From NCBI RefSeq assembly GCF_042658365.1, contig NZ_JBHSQC010000025.1: a stretch of 64,000 nucleotides of DNA, one strand, 5' to 3'. The position numbers and the translations under genes were made by a program. This DNA is from Carnobacterium_A antarcticum (GTDB lineage Bacteria; Bacillota; Bacilli; Lactobacillales; Carnobacteriaceae). The stretch's first letter is position 1. Each line of letters opens with the position of its first letter. Positions 35,022 to 43,838 of the stretch are shown here, piece after piece. Below the pieces are notes generated by a model, which was not told where the DNA came from, ran no database searches, and saw nothing but the letters and a program-made list of their open reading frames with translations.

Positions 35022-35050
35022 AGTATAACACGTTTTTTTTTACTTAGCAA
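35022..35050 (-). promoter_or_regulatory. Promoter of csp copy 1
   Basis: TTGCTA, 17-base spacer, TATACT on the minus strand. Equivalent elements stand before copies 2 (TTGTGG/TAAAAT), 3 (TTGCTA/TATACT) and 4 (TTGTCA/TATACT, 36358-36386). Confidence 0.8.
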
Positions 35051-35096
35051 GTACAACCATGATCAAGTCGTTTTACAGGTATTTTTTAGAAACGTT

Positions 35097-35130
35097 AAAA
35101 AAGAACTTAGCGGTTTACGCTAAGTTCTTA
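35097..35130 (-). terminator. Terminator after csp copy 2
   Basis: AAGAACTTAGCG and CGCTAAGTTCTT pair around a short loop, with T's after it on the minus strand. The same hairpin recurs after copies 3 and 4. Confidence 0.9.
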
Positions 35131-35152
35131 TAAGTTTTAATTTTAAGTTAAA

Positions 35153-35353
35153 TTAAGCTTTATTTACGTTTGCTGCTTGAGGTCCACGGTTTCCTTCTTC
35201 AACGTCGAAAGTTACTGCTTGTCCTTCTTCTAAAGATTTGAAGCCGTCTCCTTGGATAGCTGAGAAGTGTACGAATACGTCGTCTCCGTCTTCACGTTCG
35301 ATAAAACCAAAACCTTTTTCTGCATTAAACCATTTTACTGTACCTTGTTCCAT
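35153..35353 (-). CDS. csp: Cold-shock protein (array copy 2)
   Basis: 66 residues, same family and domain as copy 1. One residue differs (Asp in QGDGFKSLEEG instead of Glu). The DNA is nearly identical to the other copies, including the ribosome site. The leader is more divergent than those of copies 1, 3 and 4 (it reads GTGTTTAACGCAC before the Shine-Dalgarno site). It ends at its own terminator, so each copy is a single-gene transcript. Confidence 0.95.
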   Translation of the reverse strand: MEQGTVKWFNAEKGFGFIEREDGDDVFVHFSAIQGDGFKSLEEGQAVTFDVEEGNRGPQAANVNKA

Positions 35354-35520
35354 AATAAAATATCCTCCTCGTGCGTTAAACACTATATATTTGACATTTT
35401 TGTTAACGGTACGAATCGGAATGTTTTGAGACAATTCTTTTTTCTACCTCCAACAAAATGCTAAATTCATTTTATCACAGCATTTTATTTTCCACAAGTA
35501 AAACGCTTTATTAAATAAAT

Positions 35521-35555
35521 AAAAAAAAGAACTTAGCGATTTACGCCAAGTTCTT
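35521..35555 (-). terminator. Terminator after csp copy 3
   Basis: AAGAACTTGGCG and CGCTAAGTTCTT pair with one wobble; a long T-run follows on the minus strand. Confidence 0.88.
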
Positions 35556-35577
35556 ATCAATTTAATTTTAAGTTAAA

Positions 35578-35804
35578 TTAAGCTTTGTTTACGTTTGCTG
35601 CTTGAGGTCCGCGGTTTCCTTCTTCAACGTCGAAAGTTACTGCTTGTCCTTCTTCTAGAGATTTGAATCCTNNNNNNNNNNNNNNNNNNNNNNNNNNNNN
35701 NNNNNNNNNNNNNNNNNNNNNNNNNNNNNNNNNNNNNNNNNNNNNNNNNNNNNNNNNNNNNNNNNNNNNNNNNNNNNNNNNNNNNNNNNNNNNNNNNNNN
35801 NNNN
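35578..35804 (-). CDS. csp: Cold-shock protein (array copy 3), interrupted by an assembly gap
   Basis: The last 32 codons (down to the stop at 35578) match the other copies, and the leader and ribosome site reappear after the gap at 35809. Between 35673 and 35808 the sequence is N. Aligned to copy 1, about 112 bases are missing whereas 136 N are written, so the gap length is an estimate and the given start is only approximate. The gene is probably intact in the organism. Confidence 0.8.
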
Positions 35805-35808
35805 NNNN
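35673..35808. other. Assembly gap (136 N)
   Basis: A run of N inside csp copy 3. It falls exactly where the four copies are most alike, so short reads could not be placed. Confidence 1.
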
Positions 35809-35989
35809 GAAATTCCTCCTCGTGCATTTTGCACAAATATAATATTCTTGCTAACGGTACGAATTGGAATGTCTTTTGAAACAATTCTTTTCTTTTACCT
35901 AACAAAAACTTAAGTTAAGTATAGCATGGACTAAAAACAATAGCAAGCTAATTCTGCATCACTGTTAATCTTCCTTTTATTAGAAATAG

Positions 35990-36023
35990 AAAAAAGAACT
36001 TAGCGATTTACGCTAAGTTCTTA
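35990..36023 (-). terminator. Terminator after csp copy 4
   Basis: The same AAGAACTTAGCG / CGCTAAGTTCTT stem as after copy 2, with T's on the minus strand. Confidence 0.9.
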
Positions 36024-36045
36024 TAAGTTTTAATTTTAAGTTAAA

Positions 36046-36246
36046 TTAAGCTTTGTTTACGTTTGCTGCTTGAGGTCCACGGTTTCCTTCTTCAACGTCG
36101 AAAGTTACTGCTTGTCCTTCTTCTAGAGATTTGAATCCTTCTCCTTGGATAGCTGAGAAGTGTACGAATACGTCGTCTCCGTCTTCACGTTCGATAAAAC
36201 CAAAACCTTTTTCTGCGTTAAACCATTTTACTGTACCTTGTTCCAT
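36046..36246 (-). CDS. csp: Cold-shock protein (array copy 4)
   Basis: 66 residues; protein identical to copy 1, with RNP1 and RNP2 intact. The leader is nearly the same as that of copy 1 over at least 80 bases upstream of the ATG. Promoter TTGTCA-17-TATACT at 36358-36386. First of four tandem copies in the direction of transcription. Confidence 0.96.
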   Translation of the reverse strand: MEQGTVKWFNAEKGFGFIEREDGDDVFVHFSAIQGEGFKSLEEGQAVTFDVEEGNRGPQAANVNKA

Positions 36247-36469
36247 AATAAAATATCCTCCTCGTGCGTTTTGCACATTTGTTAATTCTTGCTAACGGTA
36301 CGAATTGGAATGTTATGAAACAATTCTTTTCTTATACCTAAACAAAAACTTAAAATAAGTATAACATGGTTATTTTCTTATGACAAGCCTTTTTCAAAAC
36401 TAATTTCATTTCCCTGCCTGCAACTGGAAAGAGTCTTCATTAGCTGAACCATGAGTTTGTAAGCTTCAT

Positions 36470-37162
36470 TTAAAATACTTCTAATTCTTTTAAGCTTATG
36501 TAGCTTTCTTGCCCTATAATGATATGATCCAGCAATTCGATCCCCATTAATTCTCCACATTCAAACATACGCTTAGTAAATAAAATATCAGCTTCGGATG
36601 GAGTCGGATTTCCCGAAGGATGATTATGGCCAACGATCATACGAGCTGCTGAAAACCGGACAGCACCTCTAAAAATCTCGCGGGGATGCGCGACACTTGA
36701 ATTAAGTCCTCCAATAAAAATCGTTTCTTTTTTTATGATTTCATTTTTAGTATTTAGATACAGCACAATAACATGCTCTTGCTGCAAATCACGCATCTCG
36801 CCTAGCAGCATTTCTCCCGCTTTACGGCTGGAAGTGATTTGGCCGATTTTGATTTGAGATGCTTGAGAAATCCGTACGCCTAATTCAATGGCCGCTTTTA
36901 CTTCAACAGCTTTTATTTTCCCAATACCAGAGATTGCCATTAATTCTTCTATTGAAGCTGTTTTCAGAAAATACAAATCTTCAAATGAATTTAGAACTTC
37001 CATAGCTAATGTCATCACATTCGTTCCTTTGATACCTGTCCTCAGTAAAATGGCCAATAATTCATGATTAGCTAAAGCTTTTTCTCCATAAATTTCCAAA
37101 CGTTCTCTTGGCCTCGAAAAAACCGGTACTTCATTCACTAAACTAGTTACGTTTTCTGTCAT
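36470..37162 (-). CDS. radC: RadC family protein (JAB/MPN domain)
   Basis: 230 residues. A helix-hairpin-helix part (LMAISGIGKIKAVEVKAAIELG) is followed by the JAMM metalloprotease-like domain with VGHNHPSGNPTPSEAD (HxH followed by Asp). Long called a DNA repair protein, but its real function is not settled. The start follows GAGGAGG; that site can pair with an upstream CTCCTCT (see findings). It lies downstream of the HAD hydrolase, folC and valS on the same strand. Confidence 0.95.
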   Translation of the reverse strand: MTENVTSLVNEVPVFSRPRERLEIYGEKALANHELLAILLRTGIKGTNVMTLAMEVLNSFEDLYFLKTASIEELMAISGIGKIKAVEVKAAIELGVRISQASQIKIGQITSSRKAGEMLLGEMRDLQQEHVIVLYLNTKNEIIKKETIFIGGLNSSVAHPREIFRGAVRFSAARMIVGHNHPSGNPTPSEADILFTKRMFECGELMGIELLDHIIIGQESYISLKELEVF

Positions 37163-37253
37163 AAAAAAACCTCCTCTTCTTCACGAATATATTATCCGCG
37201 CAGAGAGGAGATTTTTTTTATTTCTTTTATTCAGCAGTACGATAGGGCTGCTT

Positions 37254-37928
37254 TTAAAGCTTCACAAAACTGTTCTTTTCAGCAATGAACTCTTTTACTT
37301 GAAGTAAATCATCACAAATAGCAAATGCTTTTTGTTTAGCTTCATGGTCAGGTTGAAACAAATCGGGTACCATAATAACATTGATTTCTGCATCATAAGC
37401 AGCTCGGATTCCATTCATTGAATCTTCTAAGATGATCGTATGCTCTTTTGCAACACCTAATCTTTCCCAAGCTTTTTCAAAAATCTCAGGATCAGGTTTT
37501 GCACGTCTTACTTCATCGCCGCCTATAAAGCAGTCAAAATATTTGTGTACATTCCCGTGTTCTAAAAAGAATGAAACAACTGTTTTAATGTTGCTAGAAG
37601 CGACTACTTTTTTGATCTGATTTTCCTCTAAGTACTCAAGCAATTCCAATAAGCCAGGTTTCTTGATCAGCCCATCCTTTTTTATGATGTCAAAAAGCAT
37701 ATCGCTGCTTTCTTTGATAAGTTGAGTCACTTTAGCTTCATCTTCATAGTCTAAGTAAAGATTACGATGCAGCTCTTCATCAGACATTCCAATATACTGA
37801 GCATAATAATCATACGTAAAATCTAACCCTATACGATCTGCTACTTCTTTGTTTGCTTGATAATACATTATTTCTGTATCAAACATCAGACCATCCATAT
37901 CAAAAATAACAGCTTTCACTTGCTCCAT
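37254..37928 (-). CDS. HAD family hydrolase (beta-phosphoglucomutase-like)
   Basis: About 224 residues. Motif I VIFDMDGLMFDTE holds the nucleophile Asp and the acid/base Asp; VVASSNIKTVV is motif II, KPDPEIFEKAWE motif III and ILEDSMNGIRAAYDA motif IV. The helical cap lies between motif I and II. Substrate probably a small phosphorylated metabolite. The ATG at 37928 follows GGGGTGGGGAG. It starts 14 bases after the folC stop, so the two form an operon. Confidence 0.9.
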   Translation of the reverse strand: MEQVKAVIFDMDGLMFDTEIMYYQANKEVADRIGLDFTYDYYAQYIGMSDEELHRNLYLDYEDEAKVTQLIKESSDMLFDIIKKDGLIKKPGLLELLEYLEENQIKKVVASSNIKTVVSFFLEHGNVHKYFDCFIGGDEVRRAKPDPEIFEKAWERLGVAKEHTIILEDSMNGIRAAYDAEINVIMVPDLFQPDHEAKQKAFAICDDLLQVKEFIAEKNSFVKL

Positions 37929-37941
37929 TCTCCCCACCCCC

Positions 37942-39351
37942 TTATTCCTCAGTTGAATCTAGTAAAGTCTGCCTAACTTCTGAAATAAAATACAAGGAAC
38001 CCGTGATCAAAACAATGTCACTCTCGTCCATTTCTTTCATTGTATCCACCAAGGCTTCTTGCCATTGTTCCTTCATTATTGTTCTTGAATCGGCATAGCT
38101 GCTTAAGTCATCGATTGTTGCTGCTCTAGGAAAATCAAAACTTGTTAACACTAAGTGAACATTCGGAAGCTCTGTCAATACATCAAGCATCGGGCCAAGC
38201 GCTTTATCGCGTAGAGCAGCGAAAATCAAATAAATTTCTTGCTGGCTAAAATCATGCTTGATCGTTTCGGCTAATCGTCGAATAGCAGGCTCATTATGAG
38301 CTCCGTCTAAAATCATTAACGGCTCGTCATTGATTTTTTCCATTCTTCCCGGCCAAAAAGCTTGCTTTAACCCGCGGCGCATCGCTTCATGGCTCACCGC
38401 TAATCCCGTTTTATGGCTGTAAATGCGTAATGTTTCAATAGCCACAGCCGCATTTTCAATTTGGTGTTTTCCCAGCATTTCGATTTGAAGTTGATTTAAA
38501 TAAATGTGTTCATCTTCAAATGTAAACTGTTCTCCCCAGGTAGGCAATGTCTGCCACTTCGAGACACTGAAATCATGGCTAAATCGTTCAATTTCGCTTC
38601 CTTGCTCCTCAGCGTATTTTTCAATGACTTGCATCGCTTCTTCAGGAATATTTCCTGTGACGACCGGAACTCCCGGCTTGATAATGCCCGCTTTTTGCAA
38701 AGCAATCTCAGGCAAAGTCTCGCCTAAAATTTTCGTGTGATCCAATCCAATAGTCGTGATCGCTGAAACAATCGGGACCACTACATTGGTCGAATCCAAC
38801 AATCCTCCTAACCCTACTTCGACAATCACTACATCTGCATGACCTTCACCAAAATAAAGAAACATCATCGTGGTGATAATTTCAAATTCACTCGGTCCGC
38901 CAAACTCTGTTGCTTCAAGTTCTAAGGTTAGAGGGTAGACAATATTTGCTAACCGCAAAATTTCTTCATCTGAAATCGGCTCTCCGTTCACGCTGATGCG
39001 CTCGTTAAATGTTTTAATATAAGGAGAAGTGAACGTACCGACCACTTGTCCATTCGCTTCTAGCATATTTCTTAAAAAAGTAACGGTCGACCCTTTGCCA
39101 TTTGTTCCTGCTACATGAATGGCTTTTATTTTTTTATCCGGGTGACCGAGTCGTTTTAACATCCATTCCATTCGTTTCAGCCCTGGCTTCATCCCGAAAA
39201 CACTCGTTCCTGCTACATGAATGGCTTTTATTTTTTTATCCGGGTGACCGAGTCGTTTTAACATCCATTCCATTCGTTTCAGCCCTGGCTTCATCCCGAA
39301 AACACTCGTTCCATGAATCCAGCTCAAAGCTTCTTCATAAGTTTTAAACAT
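37942..39351 (-). CDS. folC: Folylpolyglutamate synthase / dihydrofolate synthase with internal 34-residue duplication
   Basis: Adds glutamate to folates (Mur ligase family). 469 residues, about 34 more than usual. Seen: P-loop VAGTNGKGSTVTFLRNML, then SPYIKTFNERISVNGEPI, the metal region ITTIGLDHTKILGETLPEIA and MILDGAHNEPAIRRL. The excess is an exact tandem repeat of 34 residues (starting GTSVFGMKPGLKRMEW and ending KAIHVA) directly before the P-loop. The DNA repeat is 102 bases, in frame. It may be a real recent duplication that alters the N-terminal region, or an assembly error. Operon with the HAD gene. Confidence 0.93.
   Translation of the reverse strand: MFKTYEEALSWIHGTSVFGMKPGLKRMEWMLKRLGHPDKKIKAIHVAGTSVFGMKPGLKRMEWMLKRLGHPDKKIKAIHVAGTNGKGSTVTFLRNMLEANGQVVGTFTSPYIKTFNERISVNGEPISDEEILRLANIVYPLTLELEATEFGGPSEFEIITTMMFLYFGEGHADVVIVEVGLGGLLDSTNVVVPIVSAITTIGLDHTKILGETLPEIALQKAGIIKPGVPVVTGNIPEEAMQVIEKYAEEQGSEIERFSHDFSVSKWQTLPTWGEQFTFEDEHIYLNQLQIEMLGKHQIENAAVAIETLRIYSHKTGLAVSHEAMRRGLKQAFWPGRMEKINDEPLMILDGAHNEPAIRRLAETIKHDFSQQEIYLIFAALRDKALGPMLDVLTELPNVHLVLTSFDFPRAATIDDLSSYADSRTIMKEQWQEALVDTMKEMDESDIVLITGSLYFISEVRQTLLDSTEE
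39104..39307 (-). repeat. Exact tandem duplication of 102 bases inside folC
   Basis: Two perfect 102-base units, 39104-39205 and 39206-39307, followed by the first five bases (GTTCC on the plus strand) of a third. The short GTTCC at each end is a plausible slippage or recombination microhomology. Confidence 0.97.
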
Positions 39352-39423
39352 CTCTTATCCCACCGTTCTTTTAATGCTTATTCCACTACTTATTATAGAC
39401 TACTCTTCTAAAAGAATACATTT

Positions 39424-39471
39424 AAAAAGAGCTGGCGTCCTCATAAATAATACAGAGGCGACAGCTCTTTA
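39424..39471 (-). terminator. Terminator after valS
   Basis: AAAGAGCTG and CAGCTCTTT, with inner CGCCTC/GAGGCG-like pairing, followed by five T on the minus strand. Confidence 0.88.
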
Positions 39472-39485
39472 GTTTGTACATTCGA

Positions 39486-42131
39486 TTAAAGCTGAGCTTT
39501 CAGCACACCGATTCGCTCTGATACAATGGCATGTTTTTCAAGGTATTCAGCTTCTTTAGTTTTTTCAGCTGCTACTACAGCTTCTGGAGCATTATCAACA
39601 AACTTAGCATTTGATAATTTTCCTTTGACACGTTTAACTTCTTTGTCCCACTTAACCAACTCTTTTTCAAGACGGGCAATTTCTTCCTCTAAGTTGATCA
39701 AACCTGCTAGCGGCAGATAAATTTCAGCGCCTGTAATAACAGCGCTCATCGCTGTTTCAGGAGCTTCTACGTTACTGGAAATGGTTAGAACTTCCGGGTT
39801 GCAGAAACGTTCAATATACGAAACATTTTCTTTTAAGAACTGTTCTGCTGTTTCGTCATTGGTTTTGATCATCAGTTCAATCGGTTTTGATAAAGGCGTA
39901 TTCACTTCTGAACGAATATTTCGAACCGAACGAATCAATTCCATCAAAATATCCATTCCTTTAGTAGCCGCTTCATCAGATAATTCTGGACGTACTACCG
40001 GATAATCCGCAATCACTAGCGACTCGCCTTCGTGGGGGATGTTTTCCCAAATTTCTTCCGTCACGAATGGCATAATCGGGTGCAGCAGGCGTAACGTTTG
40101 ATCTAAAACATGAGCCAAAATACTTCTAGTCGTTTGTTTGGCTGTTTCATTTTCGCCAAACAATACTTCCTTACTCATTTCAATGTACCAGTCACAAAAA
40201 TCATCCCAAATAAAATGATACAAAATCCGACCGGCTTCGCCGAACTCAAAACGTTCAGACGTATCAGTGACTTTTTGAATGGTTTCATTTAATTTAGTTA
40301 AAATCCAGCGATCCGCAACGGTTTTTTCACCAGTCAAATCTATTTGCTCAACAGTAAAGTTTTCCATATTCATCAATGCGAAACGACTAGCGTTCCAAAT
40401 TTTATTGATGAAGTTCCAAGCAGCGTCCATTTTATCGTAACTGAAACGCACATCTTGACCAGGAGAAGATCCGTTCGATAAGAACCAGCGCAGTGCATCT
40501 GCACCATATTGATCGATCACATCCATCGGATCAATCCCATTGCCTAATGACTTACTCATTTTGCGTCCCTCTTCATCGCGAATCAGACCATGAATCAAAA
40601 CGTTCTTAAACGGTCTTTTTCCAGTAAATTCCAAACTCTGGAAAATCATCCGGCTGACCCAGAAGAAAATAATGTCGTAGCCTGTAACCAATGTGTCCGT
40701 TGGGAAGTACCGTTTAAAATCTTCCGCTTCTTCATCTGGCCAGCCCATTGTTGAAAACGGCCATAAAGCTGAGCTAAACCAAGTGTCCAATACATCCGGA
40801 TCTTGAACCCAATCCTCGCTGTTTTCCGGCGCTTCCATGCCGACATACAATTCGCCAGTCGTCTTATGGTACCAAGCCGGAATTCGATGTCCCCACCATA
40901 GTTGACGTGAAATAACCCAATCGTGAACATTTTCCATCCAACGCATATACGTATTCTCAAAACGATCAGGGACAAAAGACACTTTGTTATCTGTTTCTTG
41001 ATTGTCTATCGCTTCTTTTGCTAAAGACTCCATTTTAACAAACCATTGTGTTGATAAACGCGGTTCGACTACTACTCCTGTACGTTCAGAATGTCCGACA
41101 CTGTGAACCATTTTTTCAATTTTGATTAAATGACCTTCTGCTTCCAGATCTTTAACAACTGCTTTACGAGCTGCAAATCGATCCATTCCAGCATACTTGC
41201 CAGCCAGCTCATTCATCGTTCCATCTTCATGCATCACGTTGACACGCGGCAAATCATGACGGTTCCCGACTTCAAAGTCATTAGGGTCATGGGCAGGGGT
41301 GATCTTAACAACCCCTGTACCAAAGTCCTTTTCAACGTATTCATCAGCAACAATCGGTATTTCACGGTTCATTAACGGTAATAAAACAGTTTTCCCAATT
41401 AATTGCTGGTAACGTTCATCTTCAGGATGCACAGCAATTGCAGTATCGCCTAACATTGTTTCAGGACGAGTAGTAGCAATTTCAACAACACCGCTGCCAT
41501 CGGACAACGGGTAGCTCATGTGGTAAAAAGCTCCTTCAACGTCTTTATGGATCACTTCAATATCTGATAAAGCTGTTTTAGCTTTTGGATCCCAGTTGAT
41601 AATATACTCGCCGCGATAAATCAGTTTCTTTTCATACATTGTAACGAAAACTTTTTTTACGGCTTCTGACAAGCCGTCATCTAATGTAAAACGCTCGCGG
41701 CTGTAATCAACTGATATTCCAACTTTAGCCCATTGTTGGCGGATAACCTCTGCATATTCTTCTTTCCAATCCCAGACCGTTTCAATAAATTTTTCACGAC
41801 CTAAATCATAGCGAGAAATGCCTTTTTCTGCTAATTTTTCTTCTACTTTTGCCTGAGTCGCAATTCCAGCGTGATCCATTCCAGGCAACCACAAAGTATC
41901 GTAGCCTTGCATGCGTTTTTGTCGAATAATGATGTCTTGCAAAGCTGTATCCCACGCATGCCCTAAATGAAGTTTTCCAGTAACATTTGGCGGAGGTATA
42001 ACAATAGAGTAAGGTTGCTTTGTTTTGTCTCCACTTGGTTTAAACAAATCTTTTTCTAACCATTTTTCATAGCGGCCTGCTTCAACTTCTTTTGGTTGAT
42101 ATTTTGTCGCCATCTTCAGTTCATCTGCCAT
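39486..42131 (-). CDS. valS: Valine--tRNA ligase
   Basis: Class I synthetase, 881 residues. PPPNVTGKLHLGHAWD carries the HIGH-type motif and GRKMSKSLGN the KMSKS motif; the editing domain (ATTRPETMLGDTA) and the C-terminal coiled-coil arm (ARLEKELVKWDKEVKRVKG) are intact. The start MADELKMATKYQ follows AAGGGG; the further upstream extension runs into the leader. A T-box with a Val specifier controls it. folC lies downstream on the same strand. Confidence 0.97.
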   Translation of the reverse strand: MADELKMATKYQPKEVEAGRYEKWLEKDLFKPSGDKTKQPYSIVIPPPNVTGKLHLGHAWDTALQDIIIRQKRMQGYDTLWLPGMDHAGIATQAKVEEKLAEKGISRYDLGREKFIETVWDWKEEYAEVIRQQWAKVGISVDYSRERFTLDDGLSEAVKKVFVTMYEKKLIYRGEYIINWDPKAKTALSDIEVIHKDVEGAFYHMSYPLSDGSGVVEIATTRPETMLGDTAIAVHPEDERYQQLIGKTVLLPLMNREIPIVADEYVEKDFGTGVVKITPAHDPNDFEVGNRHDLPRVNVMHEDGTMNELAGKYAGMDRFAARKAVVKDLEAEGHLIKIEKMVHSVGHSERTGVVVEPRLSTQWFVKMESLAKEAIDNQETDNKVSFVPDRFENTYMRWMENVHDWVISRQLWWGHRIPAWYHKTTGELYVGMEAPENSEDWVQDPDVLDTWFSSALWPFSTMGWPDEEAEDFKRYFPTDTLVTGYDIIFFWVSRMIFQSLEFTGKRPFKNVLIHGLIRDEEGRKMSKSLGNGIDPMDVIDQYGADALRWFLSNGSSPGQDVRFSYDKMDAAWNFINKIWNASRFALMNMENFTVEQIDLTGEKTVADRWILTKLNETIQKVTDTSERFEFGEAGRILYHFIWDDFCDWYIEMSKEVLFGENETAKQTTRSILAHVLDQTLRLLHPIMPFVTEEIWENIPHEGESLVIADYPVVRPELSDEAATKGMDILMELIRSVRNIRSEVNTPLSKPIELMIKTNDETAEQFLKENVSYIERFCNPEVLTISSNVEAPETAMSAVITGAEIYLPLAGLINLEEEIARLEKELVKWDKEVKRVKGKLSNAKFVDNAPEAVVAAEKTKEAEYLEKHAIVSERIGVLKAQL

Positions 42132-42448
42132 GTCCCTTAACCCCTTTTTCATTTTTTTAAAGCTGCTATTATATAAAACGACAAAAAAAGCACCCATCCT
42201 AATGTATAATCATTAGGACGAATGCTTTAGAATTCGCGGTACCACCTAGTTTGCATATTCGTTATTCCCGAATATACCTCTCTCTTCACGTTTTTAACGT
42301 AACGTCACTCCGTACAAGGTTACTCTTTCTTCACCCTGTCAGCTCCCAAGCTACCTTCATCTTATTTCGGTTAAGAACTCCCACCATCTGTTCTTTTCTC
42401 TATTAAACCAAAAATAACATTACTCTTCTTGTTCATCGCTTTTAAGTA
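42132..42448 (-). promoter_or_regulatory. T-box leader of valS
   Basis: On the minus strand: T-box core AGGTGGTACCGCG (forward 42236-42247), a terminator with arms CATTCGTCCTAATG / CATTAGGATGGGTG followed by seven T, and stem I with apical AGATGGTGGGAG. In the specifier loop GAAG is followed by GTA, a valine codon (forward 42352-42354), flanked below by CTTG pairing with CAAG. An AGTA bulge lies opposite, as in known T-boxes. Confidence 0.92.
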
Positions 42449-42454
42449 TGTCTT

Positions 42455-42483
42455 ATTTTAGCATTGAAAAGGTGGTAATTCAA
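42455..42483 (-). promoter_or_regulatory. Promoter of the valS T-box transcript
   Basis: TTGAAT, 17-base spacer, TAAAAT on the minus strand, just after the tpx stop. Confidence 0.75.
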
Positions 42484-42511
42484 TCCTGTATTTTATAATT
42501 CGGAATTAAAC

Positions 42512-43003
42512 TCAACGAGCAGCTTTTGCAACTTCAATAGCTTTGTCATAGTTTGGTTCATCAACCATTTCAGATACGATTTCTTTGTAGATTAATTTTC
42601 CGCTTGCATCGATTACAAACACAGAACGCGCTAATACATTCATTTCAGGGACAAATAAACCGTATGCTTTGCCGAAAGAAGCATCCGTATCGTGCAACAT
42701 CTCCATTTCGATACCTTCTCCAGCACACCAATTTTCTTGTTGTTCTTTTGTATTTGTTGAGATCGTCATTAACTGTACGCCTTCGATAGCACTTGCTGCT
42801 GAATTGAAAGCTTTCGTTTGAACCGCACAAACACGTGTATCAATGTCCGGTACGACACTGATTAAAACAACTTTTCCGTTAAATTGTTTCAATTCAATGG
42901 TCTCATCTTTTAAATTTTTCACTGAAAAATCCGGTGCTTGTTCTCCCACTGCGGGTTGCGTGCCTTCAACTTTAAAAGGAGTGCCTTTTCTTGTGATTTC
43001 CAT
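42512..43003 (-). CDS. tpx: Thiol peroxidase (Tpx)
   Basis: Peroxiredoxin of 163 residues that reduces peroxides using thioredoxin. The peroxidatic cysteine is Cys59 in DIDTRVCAVQT and the resolving cysteine is Cys93 in NWCAGEGIE, the atypical 2-Cys Tpx layout. The N-terminal part MEITRKGTPFKVEG is typical. It is a single gene between rex and valS; Rex or peroxide control is possible but no operator was seen at its start. Confidence 0.96.
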   Translation of the reverse strand: MEITRKGTPFKVEGTQPAVGEQAPDFSVKNLKDETIELKQFNGKVVLISVVPDIDTRVCAVQTKAFNSAASAIEGVQLMTISTNTKEQQENWCAGEGIEMEMLHDTDASFGKAYGLFVPEMNVLARSVFVIDASGKLIYKEIVSEMVDEPNYDKAIEVAKAAR

Positions 43004-43112
43004 GTATATCGCTCCTATTCATATATAAACCTACTTCTTTAGTATACGCTGGCTGGAAAGAAAAATGCAACCTTTACCATTTTAATTGCTTCACTAACTA
43101 CAAAGCGAATAC

Positions 43113-43769
43113 CTATTTAACTACTGGATGAAGCAGCCAGTCATTGTAACAAACCAACGTTAAAATTTCACTGGTTAAGTCAATATACCGGATATCCACG
43201 TGTTCCGGCACATTAACCCTTCCTGGAGCAAAATTTAATATCGCCGTAATCCCTCCATCTACCAACATCTCTACTGCCTCTTGAGAAAATTCGCTAGGGA
43301 CCGTAGAGATGGCCACATGAATTTCTTCTCTTAGTAACACTTCTTTCATCTGATCAATCGAATAAACCGGAACTCCTGATAATATTTTGCCGGAATTCTC
43401 TTCACATTTCTCGAAGCCGCATGTAATTTTCAAATTTTGATCTCTACGGAAATTATTTTCGATTAACGCTTTCCCAAGGTTTCCAACTCCGATTAAAGCA
43501 ATCTTAATGATTTTATTCACATTCAATAACTCATTAAATACTTTTGTAACATAATCTACCTCATAACCGTATCCGCTTCTGCCTAATTCCCCGAAATGAG
43601 AAAAATCACGTCGAATAGTTGCAGAAGGAATCTGCGTTAACTGACTGATTTCATTTGATTTTATTCGCTTTACTCCGCTATCTTGCAACTTTTTTAAACA
43701 ACGATAATAAATAGGCATTCTTCTGGCTGTTGCTTTTGGAATCTGACTTCCCATTTGTTCCTCTTTCAC
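43113..43769 (-). CDS. rex: Redox-sensing transcriptional repressor Rex
   Basis: NADH/NAD+-sensing repressor of fermentation and anaerobic genes. 218 residues: winged helix domain (about 10-85, SQLTQIPSATIRRDFSHFGELGR) and a Rossmann domain with GVGNLG at 94-99. The start is a GTG at 43769, seven bases after AGGAGGG; an ATG five codons further in is also possible. A palindrome matching the Rex box lies upstream (43839-43856), so it is likely autoregulated. Confidence 0.96.
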   Translation of the reverse strand: MKEEQMGSQIPKATARRMPIYYRCLKKLQDSGVKRIKSNEISQLTQIPSATIRRDFSHFGELGRSGYGYEVDYVTKVFNELLNVNKIIKIALIGVGNLGKALIENNFRRDQNLKITCGFEKCEENSGKILSGVPVYSIDQMKEVLLREEIHVAISTVPSEFSQEAVEMLVDGGITAILNFAPGRVNVPEHVDIRYIDLTSEILTLVCYNDWLLHPVVK

Positions 43770-43804
43770 TAAAAGCCCTCCTCTTTTGCACCCTTTCTCT
43801 TTGC

Positions 43805-43833
43805 ATCATATCATTACAATTGCATAAACTCAA
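43805..43833 (-). promoter_or_regulatory. Promoter of rex
   Basis: TTGAGT, 17-base spacer, TATGAT on the minus strand, 36 bases upstream of the GTG. Confidence 0.75.
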
Positions 43834-43838
43834 TCTTT

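Noticed and set aside
35624..35905. Minus-strand frame crossing the N gap
   Set aside because: It is out of frame with the cold-shock gene and is joined only through undefined bases.
34711..36246. The regularly spaced csp units considered as a CRISPR or integron-like array
   Set aside because: Each unit is a complete gene with promoter and terminator; there are no short repeats with unique spacers and no cas or integrase gene.
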